A DNA stretch of 64,000 nt. Origin: Loktanella sp. Alg231-35. GTDB taxonomy: Bacteria; Pseudomonadota; Alphaproteobacteria; Rhodobacterales; Rhodobacteraceae. The translations under genes and the position numbers were made by a program. Each line of letters opens with the position of its first letter. The first letter of the stretch is position 1. The stretch spans positions 496,001 to 560,000 of the forward strand of contig NZ_FREV01000004.1 in the NCBI RefSeq assembly GCF_900143545.1. Reading direction: 5' to 3'. Shown piece by piece: positions 45,770-55,064 of the stretch. The notes beneath the pieces were generated by a model, which was not told where the DNA came from, did no database searches, and worked only from the letters and a program-made list of their open reading frames with translations.

Positions 45770-46945
45770 ATGACAGATATCGTAATTCTAGGTGGCGCAC
45801 GCACGGCAATTGGCACTTTTGGGGGCGCACTTGCAGGCACATCGCCGATTGAATTGGGCACCATCGCGGCGAGGGCCGCACTTGAGCGCGCAGGTGTAGA
45901 GGGCGAACAAATCGGCCACGTCGCCTTTGGCCATGTAATCAATACTGAACCCAAGGATATGTATGTCAGCCGTGTTGCTGCCATCAATGCCGGTATTCCC
46001 GACACAACCCCGGCGATGAACGTGAACCGCTTGTGCGGTTCGGGCTTGCAATCCATCGTGTCGATGGCGCAATCGCTGATGTTGGGAGACGCTGACTTTG
46101 CTCTTGCAGGCGGGTCCGAGAATATGAGCCGTTCGCCCTTCATCATCCCTGACCAACGCTGGGGCGCAAAGATGGGCGATGTGCGCACGCTCGACATGAT
46201 GCTGGGCGCGCTCAATTGTCCGTTTGGCACCGGGCACATGGGGGTCACGGCAGAAAACGTGGCCGGTGAGCATGATATCAGCCGTGATGCCCAAGACGCC
46301 TTTGCACTGCAAAGTCAGGAACGTGCCGCCGCAGCCATCGCTGCCGGTCACTTTGAAAGCCAGATTGCCCCTGTACCCGTCAAAAAGCGCCGCGAAATGG
46401 TGGATTTCGTGACCGATGAACATCCCAAGGCAACCACGCTTGAGGCCTTGTCGGGCCTGCGCCCTGTTTTTCAGAAAGACGGCAGTGTGACTGCGGGCAA
46501 TGCCTCTGGCCTCAACGATGGCGCGGCCGCAGTGGTGTTGGCGACCGCAGAGGCCGCCGAAGCCGCTGGCCTGAAACCCAAATTCCGCGTGCTGGGCTAT
46601 GGCCATGCGGGTGTGCGCCCCGAGGTTATGGGCATTGGGCCGGTTCCTGCTGTGGCGAACCTGTTGATGAAACTGCGCCTGTCCGTTGATGATTTTGACG
46701 TGATCGAAAGCAACGAAGCCTTTGCCGCGCAAGCGCTGGCCGTCAGCAAAGAACTGGGCTTTGACCCCGCCCGCGTGAATCCCAATGGCGGCGCGATTGC
46801 GCTAGGCCATCCAGTTGGTGCATCAGGCACAATCATCGCGGTCAAAGCCATGTACGAACTGGAACGGATCGGCGGCAAACGCGCGTTGATCACCATGTGC
46901 ATTGGTGGCGGCCAAGGCATCGCTCTGGCGATTGAGCGGCTCTGA
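45770..46945 (+). CDS. Acetyl-CoA acetyltransferase / beta-ketothiolase
   Basis: A 391-residue thiolase. The nucleophile Cys is in NRLCGSGLQSI, with GGSENMSRSP, NEAFAAQAL and the catalytic His in NPNGGAIALGHPVGASGT. The last Cys is in TMCIGGGQGIA. Start ATG 45770 with GGAGG upstream. Both acetoacetyl-CoA synthesis and PhaA-type roles fit. Confidence 0.93.
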   Translation: MTDIVILGGARTAIGTFGGALAGTSPIELGTIAARAALERAGVEGEQIGHVAFGHVINTEPKDMYVSRVAAINAGIPDTTPAMNVNRLCGSGLQSIVSMAQSLMLGDADFALAGGSENMSRSPFIIPDQRWGAKMGDVRTLDMMLGALNCPFGTGHMGVTAENVAGEHDISRDAQDAFALQSQERAAAAIAAGHFESQIAPVPVKKRREMVDFVTDEHPKATTLEALSGLRPVFQKDGSVTAGNASGLNDGAAAVVLATAEAAEAAGLKPKFRVLGYGHAGVRPEVMGIGPVPAVANLLMKLRLSVDDFDVIESNEAFAAQALAVSKELGFDPARVNPNGGAIALGHPVGASGTIIAVKAMYELERIGGKRALITMCIGGGQGIALAIERL

Positions 46946-46972
46946 TCCCCCCCTTGCCGTTCGTGGCGGGGC

Positions 46973-47311
46973 ATGATTGAACCCCGCCTAACCCTTCGCC
47001 TTTCTGGATCTCGTGCCGTGTCCCATCGCCCTGCCCTACGCCACGTTGTGTTCTTCAGCGCCAAGAACCAAGAGGATGTACCCAAGATAATCGACGGGCT
47101 GAACCTGCTGGCGGGTATTCCGTGTGCTGACGCTTTTGAGGTGCGGCGCAATACGCGCAAAGATGCGCTTTCAGCGCAGGTTGATGTGGTTGTCTATGCC
47201 GAGTTCGCGGATGATGCGGCCCTCGCGGCCTATAAGGCGCATCCACTTTATCAATCAGCGATTGATGTTGTGCGCCCTTTGCGGGATCTCAGGATCGCGG
47301 CTGACTTTTAG
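46973..47311 (+). CDS. Dabb-family (stress-responsive alpha-beta barrel) protein
   Basis: A 112-residue ferredoxin-like dimeric alpha-beta barrel: LRHVVFFSAKNQEDV, VVVYAEFADDAALAAYKAHPLYQ and VVRPLRDLRIA. The first ~22 residues before LRHVV look non-native and the true start may lie later. It follows the thiolase by 27 nt and overlaps yaaA's end by 4 nt on the opposite strand. Confidence 0.78.
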   Translation: MIEPRLTLRLSGSRAVSHRPALRHVVFFSAKNQEDVPKIIDGLNLLAGIPCADAFEVRRNTRKDALSAQVDVVVYAEFADDAALAAYKAHPLYQSAIDVVRPLRDLRIAADF

Positions 47312-48078
47312 GTCGGATAGTCGCGCAGAAAGACCCATTTATCGCCCTCAGACAGGTCCGCGTCATAGGCGTAGCCGCCTGCGCTGAAGCCTTTGATCTC
47401 TTCCGCATCTGTCAAACGGTTCTCGATCACATGGCGGGCCATGGCCCCACGCGCGCGTTTGGCAAAGAAACTGACGATGCGCGGTCTGCCATCCTTGAGT
47501 TCCATAAATGTGGGCGTGATCACGCGCAGCTTCAGCGCCTTGCGGTCAGCTGCCCCAAAATATTCCTGACTAGCGCAGTTGATCAGCGTGTCCGTGCCCA
47601 TAGATGCAGCCTGCACGTTCAGTGCCTTGGCAATCGTGTCACCCCAATAGTCATAAAGTGTCGTGCCACGTCGCGTCTTGAGGCGGCTTCCCATCTCTAA
47701 TCGGTACGGCTGGATCGCATCAAGCGGGCGCAGCAGCCCATAAAGACCGGAGAGGATGCGCAGATGATCTTGCGCCCAAGCCATGTCAGTATCGCCCAAG
47801 GTCTTGGCCTCTAGTCCCTGATAGGTATCGCCGTTAAAGGCCAGCGCCGCCGCTTTGGTGGCTGATGCGTCGGGCGCCGCGGCAAACGCCTTGAACCGAT
47901 CCCGGTTCAGGCGTGCCAGATCATCCGAGATGCTCATCAGCCCTTTGAGTTGGGTCAGTGTCAGGTTGCGCGCTGTCTTCGATAGGCGCACTGCGTCTTC
48001 CTGAAAGTCAGGCGCAGTAACCGCCACATCTACCGATTCCATGTCGAGCGATTTGGCAGGTGAGACAACAACAAGCAT
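47308..48078 (-). CDS. yaaA: Peroxide stress protein YaaA
   Basis: A 256-residue DUF328/UPF0246 protein starting MLVVVSPAKSLD. Family hallmarks: LSGLYGLLRPLDAIQPYRLEMGSRL, LINCASQEYFG and VISFFAKRARGAMARHV. In E. coli YaaA lowers free iron during peroxide stress. Monocistronic in its context. Confidence 0.95.
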   Translation of the reverse strand: MLVVVSPAKSLDMESVDVAVTAPDFQEDAVRLSKTARNLTLTQLKGLMSISDDLARLNRDRFKAFAAAPDASATKAAALAFNGDTYQGLEAKTLGDTDMAWAQDHLRILSGLYGLLRPLDAIQPYRLEMGSRLKTRRGTTLYDYWGDTIAKALNVQAASMGTDTLINCASQEYFGAADRKALKLRVITPTFMELKDGRPRIVSFFAKRARGAMARHVIENRLTDAEEIKGFSAGGYAYDADLSEGDKWVFLRDYPT

Positions 48079-48171
48079 GGGGCATCCTCTTTCACTTCAG
48101 AATGGGATGTAACATGACAACGGCACAAGACCAGCCCCATGGGGCGCATCGCGCTCAACAATTGTGGTTGA

Positions 48172-48504
48172 TCAGTTCAGTTGAACCTGCAGCGGGTATT
48201 GCCCGTCTTCAAACGGGCCAAAAAGATCATCGAGATCAGGATGGTCGACAGGTTCGCCGGAATAGTCAGCAATCAGGTTCTGTTCAGAGACATAAGCCAC
48301 GTAAAAGCTCTGATCATTCTCGGCCAGAAGGTGGTAGAACGGCTGATCTTTCTTGGGGCGGCTTTCCTCTGGGATGGCATCATACCAAGCATCTGTGTTC
48401 GAAAACATGGCGTCCACGTCAAAGACCACACCCCGGAAAGGGTGTTTGCGGTGGCGTACAACTTGCCCCAAATGATATTTTGCGCGCGTTTTGAACATAG
48501 TCAT
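48172..48504 (-). CDS. hspQ: Heat shock protein HspQ
   Basis: A ~110-residue hemimethylated-DNA-binding-like fold protein that acts as a Lon protease specificity enhancer. AKYHLGQVVRHRKHPFRGVVFDVDAMFSN, then QPFYHLLAENDQSFYVAYVSEQNL, match the family. Start at ATG 48504 (MTMFKTRAK) or 48498. A palindrome TTAGCGCTAA lies just upstream. Confidence 0.9.
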   Translation of the reverse strand: MTMFKTRAKYHLGQVVRHRKHPFRGVVFDVDAMFSNTDAWYDAIPEESRPKKDQPFYHLLAENDQSFYVAYVSEQNLIADYSGEPVDHPDLDDLFGPFEDGQYPLQVQLN

Positions 48505-48578
48505 TAACTTAGCGCTAATATATGTCCGCCGCGGATGCAAAGTCTACCACGTCAACACGCAAATAAAGGAAACAGTCT

Positions 48579-49460
48579 GTGAACCTTGCTCTGACAGTCC
48601 TCAACATCACGGCACCTGTTTTTCTGTTGGCGGCGGTTGGTTTTGTCTGGGTCAAGCTGGGGTTTGAATACCGGGTGCAGTTTGTCACCCGCATGGCAAT
48701 GACCCTCGCTGTGCCCTGCCTGATCTTCGTGGCTTTGATGAAAACAGAGATCGAACCCGAGGCGCTGGCCGCACTTTCACTGGCGTCCTTGGTGGCTTAT
48801 GGCTTTGTAATGGTTGGCTGTTTCATCGTGGTGAAGTTGGGGCGGCTGGATCTGCAAACCTATCTTGCCCCATTGATATTCGGCAATACTGGCAATCTTG
48901 GACTACCTTTGGCGCTGTTTGCCTTTGGAGAGGCCGGGCTGGGCTATGCAGTGGTTGTCTTTGCCGTCATGGCCATCTTGTCGTTCACGGTAGGCGTCTG
49001 GATGGTTGCTGGCGGTGGTTCACCTGCAAATCTGGTGAAAGAGCCGGTTGTGGCCGCAACGCTGCTTGGCGCGCTGTTTCTGTGGCAAGGATGGGAGACG
49101 CCGACCTTTCTGACCAACGCACTTGACCTGATTGGGCAAATGGCGATTCCCATGATGCTGATCACCTTGGGCGTGGCCGTGGCGCGTTTGGAAACCAAGG
49201 CAATGTCGCGTGCCGTGGTCCTGTCTTTGGTCAAGGCAGTGATCTGCCTCGGCGGTGGCTGGCTCGCTGCAACATGGTTGGGACTAGAGCCGATTGCAGC
49301 GGCGGTCTTGATCGTCCAGGTCGCAACCCCCGTCGCTGTGACCTCATATCTTTTGGCCGAAAAGTATGGGGAGGATGCACAGCCAGTTGCAGGTCTTGTT
49401 GTTGCCTCAACGCTGTTGTCGGTGATCGCCTTGCCGCTGATCCTCGCATTTGTGATCTGA
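48579..49460 (+). CDS. AEC-family (auxin efflux carrier-like) transporter
   Basis: A 293-residue membrane protein with about ten helices. The first helix is LNITAPVFLLAAVGFVWVKLG. IFGNTGNLGLPLALFAFGEAG is the conserved re-entrant region of the AEC family. GTG start at 48579 after AAAGGAAAC. Bidirectional small-molecule transport, substrate unknown. Confidence 0.88.
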   Translation: MNLALTVLNITAPVFLLAAVGFVWVKLGFEYRVQFVTRMAMTLAVPCLIFVALMKTEIEPEALAALSLASLVAYGFVMVGCFIVVKLGRLDLQTYLAPLIFGNTGNLGLPLALFAFGEAGLGYAVVVFAVMAILSFTVGVWMVAGGGSPANLVKEPVVAATLLGALFLWQGWETPTFLTNALDLIGQMAIPMMLITLGVAVARLETKAMSRAVVLSLVKAVICLGGGWLAATWLGLEPIAAAVLIVQVATPVAVTSYLLAEKYGEDAQPVAGLVVASTLLSVIALPLILAFVI

Positions 49461-49535
49461 ACACGGCCTGAAGGGGATTCCCAGACCGTTCCAAGCACGC
49501 TATGCTGGCAAAAAACAAAGATAAGCGAGAGGCAG

Positions 49536-50126
49536 ATGAGCAGTTTCTTTCGCGCGGCGGCATGTGTGCTGTTATTGGGCAGTTGTAGTGGCAGTTCGGG
49601 AGATTTCTCGGCACCGCGCAACCTTGATGACGCTTGCAGTATCGTGTCAGAGCGCCCCGAATACCTACGCGCATTCCAGCGGGTCGAGCGTAAATATGGC
49701 GTGCCTGTGCCGTCGATGATGGCGATCATCTATCAGGAAAGTAAATTCATCGGCGATAACCGCACGCCGCACCGTTATGCGCTTGGCGTCATTCCTGTTG
49801 GGCGGCAATCCTCGGCCTTTGGCTATTCCCAAGCGCTGGATGGCACCTGGGAAGAGTATCAAGACGGGCCCGGTGGCCGTCGCGCCCGCCGCGATGATAT
49901 CGACGATGCCACTGATTTCATGGGTTGGTACATGGTCCAGACGGTGGAAGAAACCGGCGTGCCGATCAATGACACCCGCAACCAATATCTGGCCTACCAC
50001 GATGGGCGCACCGGGTTTAACCGGGGCACATGGCGATCCAAAAGCTGGCTGGTGCGCATCGCAGGCGAGGTCGAGGCCCGTGCCGTGCTGTATGATCAGC
50101 AGTTGCGATCCTGTCGTAAGCGCTAA
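49536..50126 (+). CDS. Lytic transglycosylase-like lipoprotein (SLT domain)
   Basis: A 196-residue protein with a lipobox-like LLLGSCSG (Cys about 17) and an SLT-type domain: MMAIIYQESKFIGDNRTPHRYALG with the catalytic Glu in YQESK. SAFGYSQALDGTWEEY, FMGWYM and NQYLAYHDGRTGF follow. Probably outer-membrane-anchored peptidoglycan hydrolase. The unit ends at the terminator at 50134. Confidence 0.85.
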   Translation: MSSFFRAAACVLLLGSCSGSSGDFSAPRNLDDACSIVSERPEYLRAFQRVERKYGVPVPSMMAIIYQESKFIGDNRTPHRYALGVIPVGRQSSAFGYSQALDGTWEEYQDGPGGRRARRDDIDDATDFMGWYMVQTVEETGVPINDTRNQYLAYHDGRTGFNRGTWRSKSWLVRIAGEVEARAVLYDQQLRSCRKR

Positions 50127-50133
50127 ATACAAA

Positions 50134-50167
50134 AAAGGGCGACCCGATGAGGCCGCCCTTTGTTTTT
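50134..50167. terminator. Bidirectional intrinsic terminator between the SLT gene and lolA
   Basis: AAAGGGCG / CGCCCTTT stem with two additional CC/GG pairs, followed by GTTTTT on the plus side and preceded by an A-run (for the minus side). It can end both convergent transcripts. Confidence 0.85.
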
Positions 50168-50181
50168 GATTGCAGCCGCGC

Positions 50182-50787
50182 CTAACCTGCGCGTTTGCGG
50201 GTCTCGGCCTGAATATTGAACAGGATATCCCGCAGCGTGCCGCCTGCCACCAGATCATTCAGGATCACGGTTGTCTCAACACCCAGATCATCGGTGACGA
50301 TCCATTGGCGCAGCTCGACCGGGTTGGCGGTAAAGACCATCTGGATGTTACCGTATTGCGGGTTGTCAGGGTCCTGTGCCGTGACAGTTGTGGTCGGGCC
50401 CTCTGACACCACGTTGGTGACCATGCGTGCTCGCTCAAGATCGACATCAGGTTGCAGGATGATGCTGAGCGGCGTTCTGTTCAGCGGATACCGGTCAGGG
50501 CCAGTGTTTGATCGTGCATCAAAAATAGCCAGTTGCCCGCCACCGGCTATGACCATTGATTCCGACGGAGCGTTATATTCAAACCGAATACGCCCCGGAC
50601 GTTTGATATAGATCTGCCCGGTATACAGCGTGCCGTCAGAGTTGATCTGGGTAAAGCCGCCCTGTGCGGTCTGAAGCTGGTTCAGATAGGCAGAAATCTG
50701 CGAGAGGCTTAGCTGCTGGGCCGACGCGGCACCGGCATAAAGCGCTAGCGCCGCAGCGATGATAAGAGAAAGGATACGTTTGCTCAT
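50182..50787 (-). CDS. lolA: Outer-membrane lipoprotein carrier protein
   Basis: A 201-residue periplasmic chaperone that shuttles lipoproteins to the outer membrane. Signal peptide up to about ASAQQ. The LolA fold shows in the LSLSQISAYLNQLQTAQGGFTQ opening, GQIYIKRPGRIRFEY and ending FNIQAETRKR. Convergent with the SLT lipoprotein. Confidence 0.92.
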   Translation of the reverse strand: MSKRILSLIIAAALALYAGAASAQQLSLSQISAYLNQLQTAQGGFTQINSDGTLYTGQIYIKRPGRIRFEYNAPSESMVIAGGGQLAIFDARSNTGPDRYPLNRTPLSIILQPDVDLERARMVTNVVSEGPTTTVTAQDPDNPQYGNIQMVFTANPVELRQWIVTDDLGVETTVILNDLVAGGTLRDILFNIQAETRKRAG

Positions 50788-50919
50788 AAGTCCTACCTAG
50801 ATGTTTGGATGCGGGTTTGCACCCTTTGGATGAGGAGAACAACAGCATGTGAGCAGCCGTTAGGCGATATCATGCCCGCTGATTATGGATAGCGGGGCGG
50901 GTGGACGGCATGCCAAAAC

Positions 50920-50952
50920 AAAACCCCCGCGTTTGATAAACGCAGGGGTTTT
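50920..50952 (-). terminator. Terminator of the PstS-like gene
   Basis: AAAACCCC-C-GCGTTT / AAACGC-A-GGGGTTTT, a 14-pair stem with one mismatch and a 3-nt loop. On the minus strand it is followed by GTTTTGG. It lies 28 nt after the stop codon of the gene at 50980. Confidence 0.85.
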
Positions 50953-50979
50953 GGCATGATATCAAAATTGGTTGCGCCT

Positions 50980-52560
50980 TTAGCGGACCCAAACCTCAAC
51001 ACGCGTGTAACCTGAACCGGCGACTTGCCCATCAACACAGGTTGCGGGGAAAACGTTGCCAAACCCGTAGGGGGAAACCGTGACCTCGTTGCTGGCAAGT
51101 GCCGCTCCGGCGAATTGTTCAAACGCCGCCTGCATCGACTGCGCCGCACCCAATGAGGCACTGATTGCAGCATCGCTGCCCGATGTGGACGCGCCGAACC
51201 CTGCGAACACGATCTCGCGACCTTGATACTCCGGCCCGGAAACCAGACCGGCGAGATCAATCATCATCGCCCGGTTCCAAGCGCCTTCGGGTCCACTGGC
51301 CGCCCCGCCGGTCATTGTTGTGGACAAGCGATTTGCGTCAAACAACACCTGGAACATCTCGGCGGCCGCAGCACGCTGTGCATCGTCCAAGGATGCGTTC
51401 AGCAATCCGCCCAGACGCTCATTCTTTAGGACAGGGTCCTGCTGTTGCGCGGAGTGGTTCAAGAAGCCTTCACGATCCAATAGTCCCTGTGCGACATCCG
51501 TTGAGGCGAAATCAAAAAGCTCTGCCGCAAACGGGGCTGTCGGCGCAGTGTTGTAACTGGCCATGATCGGGCGCGCCAAAGGATAGTCGCCAGAGATGAT
51601 GTTGAACGCATTCGGCATCACCGCGATACCACAGGCCCCCGCAACCGCTATCGTCTGATCGGCATTGGCCACGGCAAAGTCGATAATGCTGATACTGCCC
51701 GGAAATTGCAGGATCGAGGCCGAGATACCCGCCTGATCCGACATCGTCAGTACATTGCCCGCGACAGTCTTGCCCGCAGGTTCCATCACCAACTTGTTCA
51801 TCTGCGCCCACAAATCCGAATTCGTGGGCAGTTGCAGCGGCAGAACACTCACGTCCGCACCACCGATCTGAGACCAGTTGGTAACTTCACCGGCAAAGAC
51901 GCGCGCCAGATCATTCAGAGAAATCTCGCTGATGCCCGCATTGGGTGCTACAATCACCGAAAATGCGTTCAGGCCAAGCAATTGATCACCCGGCTGCGTT
52001 GTCGTGATCCAATCACCGGGACCACTATACTGTTGGGCTGCCGTTCCATTCAAAGAAACGGTTTCAACGACGATGTCTGCATCACCGCCGTCGTCGACGA
52101 TGTTCAACTTCAGTGAAGCCTCATCGTTGCTCAACACTGCCGCGCCATCTGCCGAGACCACAACAGTAGCGCTTGTGTCACTTGCGACAGCGAAAGCGCC
52201 CGCCACAGTACGATACAAACCACCAGCGGTCGCGCTTTCGAAACCCACGCTCAACGTTTGGTCGCCGCTGCTCGCGGGGGCAGAGCCGTCAACAACAACA
52301 TCGATCATAGCACCTGCCGTCAGGCCAAAGTCATTACTTGCCAAAACCTCAATGCAGCCAGCGCCGTAGCAAATCACTTCTGATGCAGGGACACTGATGG
52401 CACCCACCGAGGTTTGAACGCGGAGCATCACACCATTGAAGCCGACAATTTCGCCCTCGACGCTGATGAATTCATCGGGAGAGCGCAAATCAACTTGCTG
52501 CGCCATAAGCGCAACAGGCGCCACACTGCAAACCAGGGAAGTTACTATTCGTGTCATCAT
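50980..52560 (-). CDS. PstS-like periplasmic binding protein with OmpA-like C-terminus
   Basis: A 526-residue exported protein. Signal peptide MMTRIVTSLVCSVAPVALMAQ. An N-terminal domain (FISVEGEIVGFNGVMLRVQTSVG) is followed by a PBP-like domain of phosphate-binding type: NDLARVFAGEVTNWSQIGG, LPTNSDLWAQMNKLVM, ISIIDFAVANADQTI and PLARPIMASYNT. The last ~100 residues (REIVFAGFGASTSGSDAAI, VTVSPYGFGNVFPATC) resemble the OmpA peptidoglycan-binding fold. No transporter genes are adjacent. The combination suggests a periplasmic sensor or wall-linked binding protein. Start at ATG 52560, with GGAG 11 nt upstream. Confidence 0.78.
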   Translation of the reverse strand: MMTRIVTSLVCSVAPVALMAQQVDLRSPDEFISVEGEIVGFNGVMLRVQTSVGAISVPASEVICYGAGCIEVLASNDFGLTAGAMIDVVVDGSAPASSGDQTLSVGFESATAGGLYRTVAGAFAVASDTSATVVVSADGAAVLSNDEASLKLNIVDDGGDADIVVETVSLNGTAAQQYSGPGDWITTTQPGDQLLGLNAFSVIVAPNAGISEISLNDLARVFAGEVTNWSQIGGADVSVLPLQLPTNSDLWAQMNKLVMEPAGKTVAGNVLTMSDQAGISASILQFPGSISIIDFAVANADQTIAVAGACGIAVMPNAFNIISGDYPLARPIMASYNTAPTAPFAAELFDFASTDVAQGLLDREGFLNHSAQQQDPVLKNERLGGLLNASLDDAQRAAAAEMFQVLFDANRLSTTMTGGAASGPEGAWNRAMMIDLAGLVSGPEYQGREIVFAGFGASTSGSDAAISASLGAAQSMQAAFEQFAGAALASNEVTVSPYGFGNVFPATCVDGQVAGSGYTRVEVWVR

Positions 52561-52830
52561 GATATTCGTAGCTCCAGCCATCAGAGGCCACTTTTGTGCC
52601 GCATCCTGTTAATTAGACCATCCAAAGCGGGCAGAACTTGGATGGTTAGCGTCATTGCTCGCAAATTGTGGCGGCTTTAGCAACAATGCCGTTCATGTTA
52701 TTTTTATAGAGAAACCACAATTTTGGGCAACTAACACACCGTAGCGTTGCACAAAATTGCCACAATTAGTGCCTCCAGCACCGTTCGAACAGGCGCAAAT
52801 GAATCACCGTTTCAAGTAAAAATTTTCCAA

Positions 52831-53673
52831 TCAGTCATTTTTTGCCGATGGTACGCCACGCGCCAGCCCGGCAAAATCAAATAACTTGGGATCAAGCAGA
52901 TGCGAAGGCCGCGCATTCATCAGCGCCCGGAACATGACCTGACGGCGCCCTGGGTTATTTGCCTCCCACCCATCAAGGATCTGTTTAACCTGCTGGCGCT
53001 GCAATCCATCCTGTGAACCACATAGATCGCAGGGGATAATGGGATAGTTCATCGCTTTGGCGAACTTCTCGCAATCCGCTTCAGCCACATGGGCCAGCGG
53101 ACGGTAAAGGAACAAATCCCCCTCTTCATTCACCAGCTTAGGCGGCATTGTCGCCAAACGCCCCCCGTGAAACAGGTTCATAAAGAAAGTTTCCAGAATA
53201 TCGTCCCGGTGATGACCAAGCACCACAGCCGAACACCCTTCTTCACGTGCGATCCTATACAGGTTGCCCCGACGCAAACGCGAACAGAGCGCGCAGAAAG
53301 TCCGGCCTTCGGGCACCTTGTCCATCACAATCGAATAGGTGTCTTGGTATTCAATGCGGTGAGGCACGCCCATTTTTTTCAGAAACTCTGGCAAAACAGT
53401 CGCAGGAAACCCCGGCTGCCCCTGATCCAGATTGCACGCGACCAATTCAACCGGCAGCAGCCCGCGCCACTTTAGTTCATAAAGCACTGCCAGCAGCGTA
53501 TAACTGTCCTTGCCCCCGGACAGGCAAACGAGCCATTTCGCGTCGCGCTCAATCATCCCGTATTGCTCGATCGCTTCACGGGTGTAGCGCACGATCCGTT
53601 TGCGGAGCTTCTTGAACTCCGTTGTGGAAGGCGCGCCATGGAACAGCGGGTGTATTTCGGAATCGTCCAGCAT
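52831..53673 (-). CDS. ttcA: tRNA 2-thiocytidine(32) synthetase
   Basis: Fe-S dependent thiolation of cytidine 32 in tRNA. The 280-residue protein has the ATP-pyrophosphatase PP-loop SGGKDS (residues 52-57), the cluster cysteines in [11 protein letters not shown], and [11 protein letters not shown]. The further C-terminal CDLCGSQD is the second Cys pair. Length fits TtcA rather than TtuA. Confidence 0.93.
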   Translation of the reverse strand: MLDDSEIHPLFHGAPSTTEFKKLRKRIVRYTREAIEQYGMIERDAKWLVCLSGGKDSYTLLAVLYELKWRGLLPVELVACNLDQGQPGFPATVLPEFLKKMGVPHRIEYQDTYSIVMDKVPEGRTFCALCSRLRRGNLYRIAREEGCSAVVLGHHRDDILETFFMNLFHGGRLATMPPKLVNEEGDLFLYRPLAHVAEADCEKFAKAMNYPIIPCDLCGSQDGLQRQQVKQILDGWEANNPGRRQVMFRALMNARPSHLLDPKLFDFAGLARGVPSAKND

Positions 53674-54020
53674 GGCGCGGATATGCCAGATGCGTCCGCG
53701 TCTGCCTAGCGTCAGGTCGCATTAAATCCACGGCGCCCTCCGGGTTTGACCGCTGGACTGCGTTGCATTCCCATGAAGTAGAATGACTATTACTGCGTAG
53801 ATGCGCCTTGCCAGCGCGTAAATCTGTCAAACTGGTGGTTTATGGTCATTTCCACGACATCCTTCATAGGGTGCGCCCCTGTTTTGTGGTCACGATTGGT
53901 GGCGGCTGGGATGGGGATCGCCTGCTGAACTCGGCCTATGTCAAACGCTATGGGCTGGGTATCGGAACCGGCACGATTTCATTCGGAGAACTGTAGCCAA
54001 GGATTTTCGGACGAAAATCT
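53674..54020. other. 347-bp gene-free stretch between ttcA and yidD
   Basis: No confident gene. A TTG-initiated frame of 62 codons at 53808-53996 (plus strand) includes a fragment-like VVTIGGGWDGDRLLN and KRYGLGIG, which may be a remnant of a glycosyltransferase-type gene. There is no matching start signal and no neighbour on that strand. Confidence 0.4.
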
Positions 54021-54242
54021 TTAGTCTGGAACGTTATCAATCCCCGAGCTGCCCCAAGGGTGGCATCGCAAGATACGCCGCACAGTCAAATAACTGCCCT
54101 TGATCGCCCCGTGTTTTTCTAGCGCTTCGAGAGAATAGGCCGAACAGGTCGGTTGATACCGGCAACTCATCCCCACCCAAGGTGACAGCACCAAGCGGTA
54201 CGCGCGAACAGGCAGAGAGACAATGTAAGCGAGCGGGCTCAT
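54021..54242 (-). CDS. yidD: Membrane protein insertion efficiency factor YidD
   Basis: A 73-residue protein with [15 protein letters not shown] and a following CHPWG, the complete YidD signature. It aids YidC-dependent membrane insertion. Its ATG overlaps the rnpA stop (ATGA), and rpmH-rnpA-yidD order is widely conserved. Confidence 0.95.
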   Translation of the reverse strand: MSPLAYIVSLPVRAYRLVLSPWVGMSCRYQPTCSAYSLEALEKHGAIKGSYLTVRRILRCHPWGSSGIDNVPD

Positions 54243-54625
54243 CCGTGGACCTTTTTCATTGCACGGCGCATGTCAGCGACCAATGTCTCAAAAGGTAGGG
54301 TTGCGGTGATGTCTTTGCGACCCACAAGCACGTAATCCCACCCATCGCGGCCCGCTTCGGGCAGCACAATGCGCGCAACTTCACGCAAGCGCCGCTTGGC
54401 GCGGTTACGGGCGACGGCATTGCCGACTTTCTTGGAACAGGTGAAACCAACGCGGATACCATCTGCCTCGCCCTCAGTGCGTTTGCGGCCTTGCAGGTGG
54501 ATGCCGGGAGTGCCTTGGCGGCGAGCATGCGACGCGCGCACAAAATCAGCGCGCTTGGTCAATACGCAAACAGAAACCGCCGGAGCGCCCTGATCAGGCC
54601 CAACCGGCGGTTTCAAATCGGTCAA
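54239..54625 (-). CDS. rnpA: Ribonuclease P protein component
   Basis: A 128-residue basic protein that binds the RNase P RNA for tRNA 5' maturation. Signature [19 protein letters not shown]. The N-terminal ~20 residues ([12 protein letters not shown]) are a lineage-specific extension and the true start could be later. It follows rpmH by 14 nt. Confidence 0.94.
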   Translation of the reverse strand: MTDLKPPVGPDQGAPAVSVCVLTKRADFVRASHARRQGTPGIHLQGRKRTEGEADGIRVGFTCSKKVGNAVARNRAKRRLREVARIVLPEAGRDGWDYVLVGRKDITATLPFETLVADMRRAMKKVHG

Positions 54626-54639
54626 AACGGCTGGAGCGC

Positions 54640-54774
54640 TTACGCGCTCAGCTTCGCACGGCCTTTGGCGCGGCGATTGTTCAGGATCTTGCGACCGGCC
54701 TTTGTGGCCATACGTGCGCGAAATCCGTGACGGTTCTTACGAACCCGGTTTGAAGGTTGGAACGTGCGCTTCAT
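54640..54774 (-). CDS. rpmH: 50S ribosomal protein L34
   Basis: A 44-residue ribosomal protein starting [20 protein letters not shown] and ending GRAKLSA. First gene of the rpmH-rnpA-yidD operon. GGAG precedes the ATG by 8 nt. A strong promoter lies at 54843-54871. Confidence 0.97.
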   Translation of the reverse strand: MKRTFQPSNRVRKNRHGFRARMATKAGRKILNNRRAKGRAKLSA

Positions 54775-54842
54775 AGCGTGCTCTCCGGTTATTGGCCAAA
54801 TCCACGGCAGGGATTCGAAGCCGAACTACAATTCTGATCCGT

Positions 54843-54871
54843 CCTTTAGAGGGGGTCGCTATGCATGTCAA
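54843..54871 (-). promoter_or_regulatory. Putative sigma-70 promoter for rpmH-rnpA-yidD
   Basis: TTGACA (54871-54866) and TAAAGG (54848-54843) on the minus strand, 17 nt apart, ~70 nt before the rpmH start. The full -35 match fits the high expression of this operon. Confidence 0.55.
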
Positions 54872-55064
54872 CGCAAGTGCCGAGGTGAAACTGCAACAAA
54901 TTCCATATTTCGATCACATCAATTGTTACAGTCTTCACGGCCCAACCCCGCAAAACTGAAACATCAGGGGTGCTTTGCATCAATGCGCCGTGAGGTGGGT
55001 ATCGCAAAAGGCAGGTTACGTCCATCTAACCTGCAACAAACAAGACACCCATAGGACCCGAAAG

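Noticed and set aside
45788-46732. Minus-strand frame opposite thiolase
   Set aside because: Antisense shadow.
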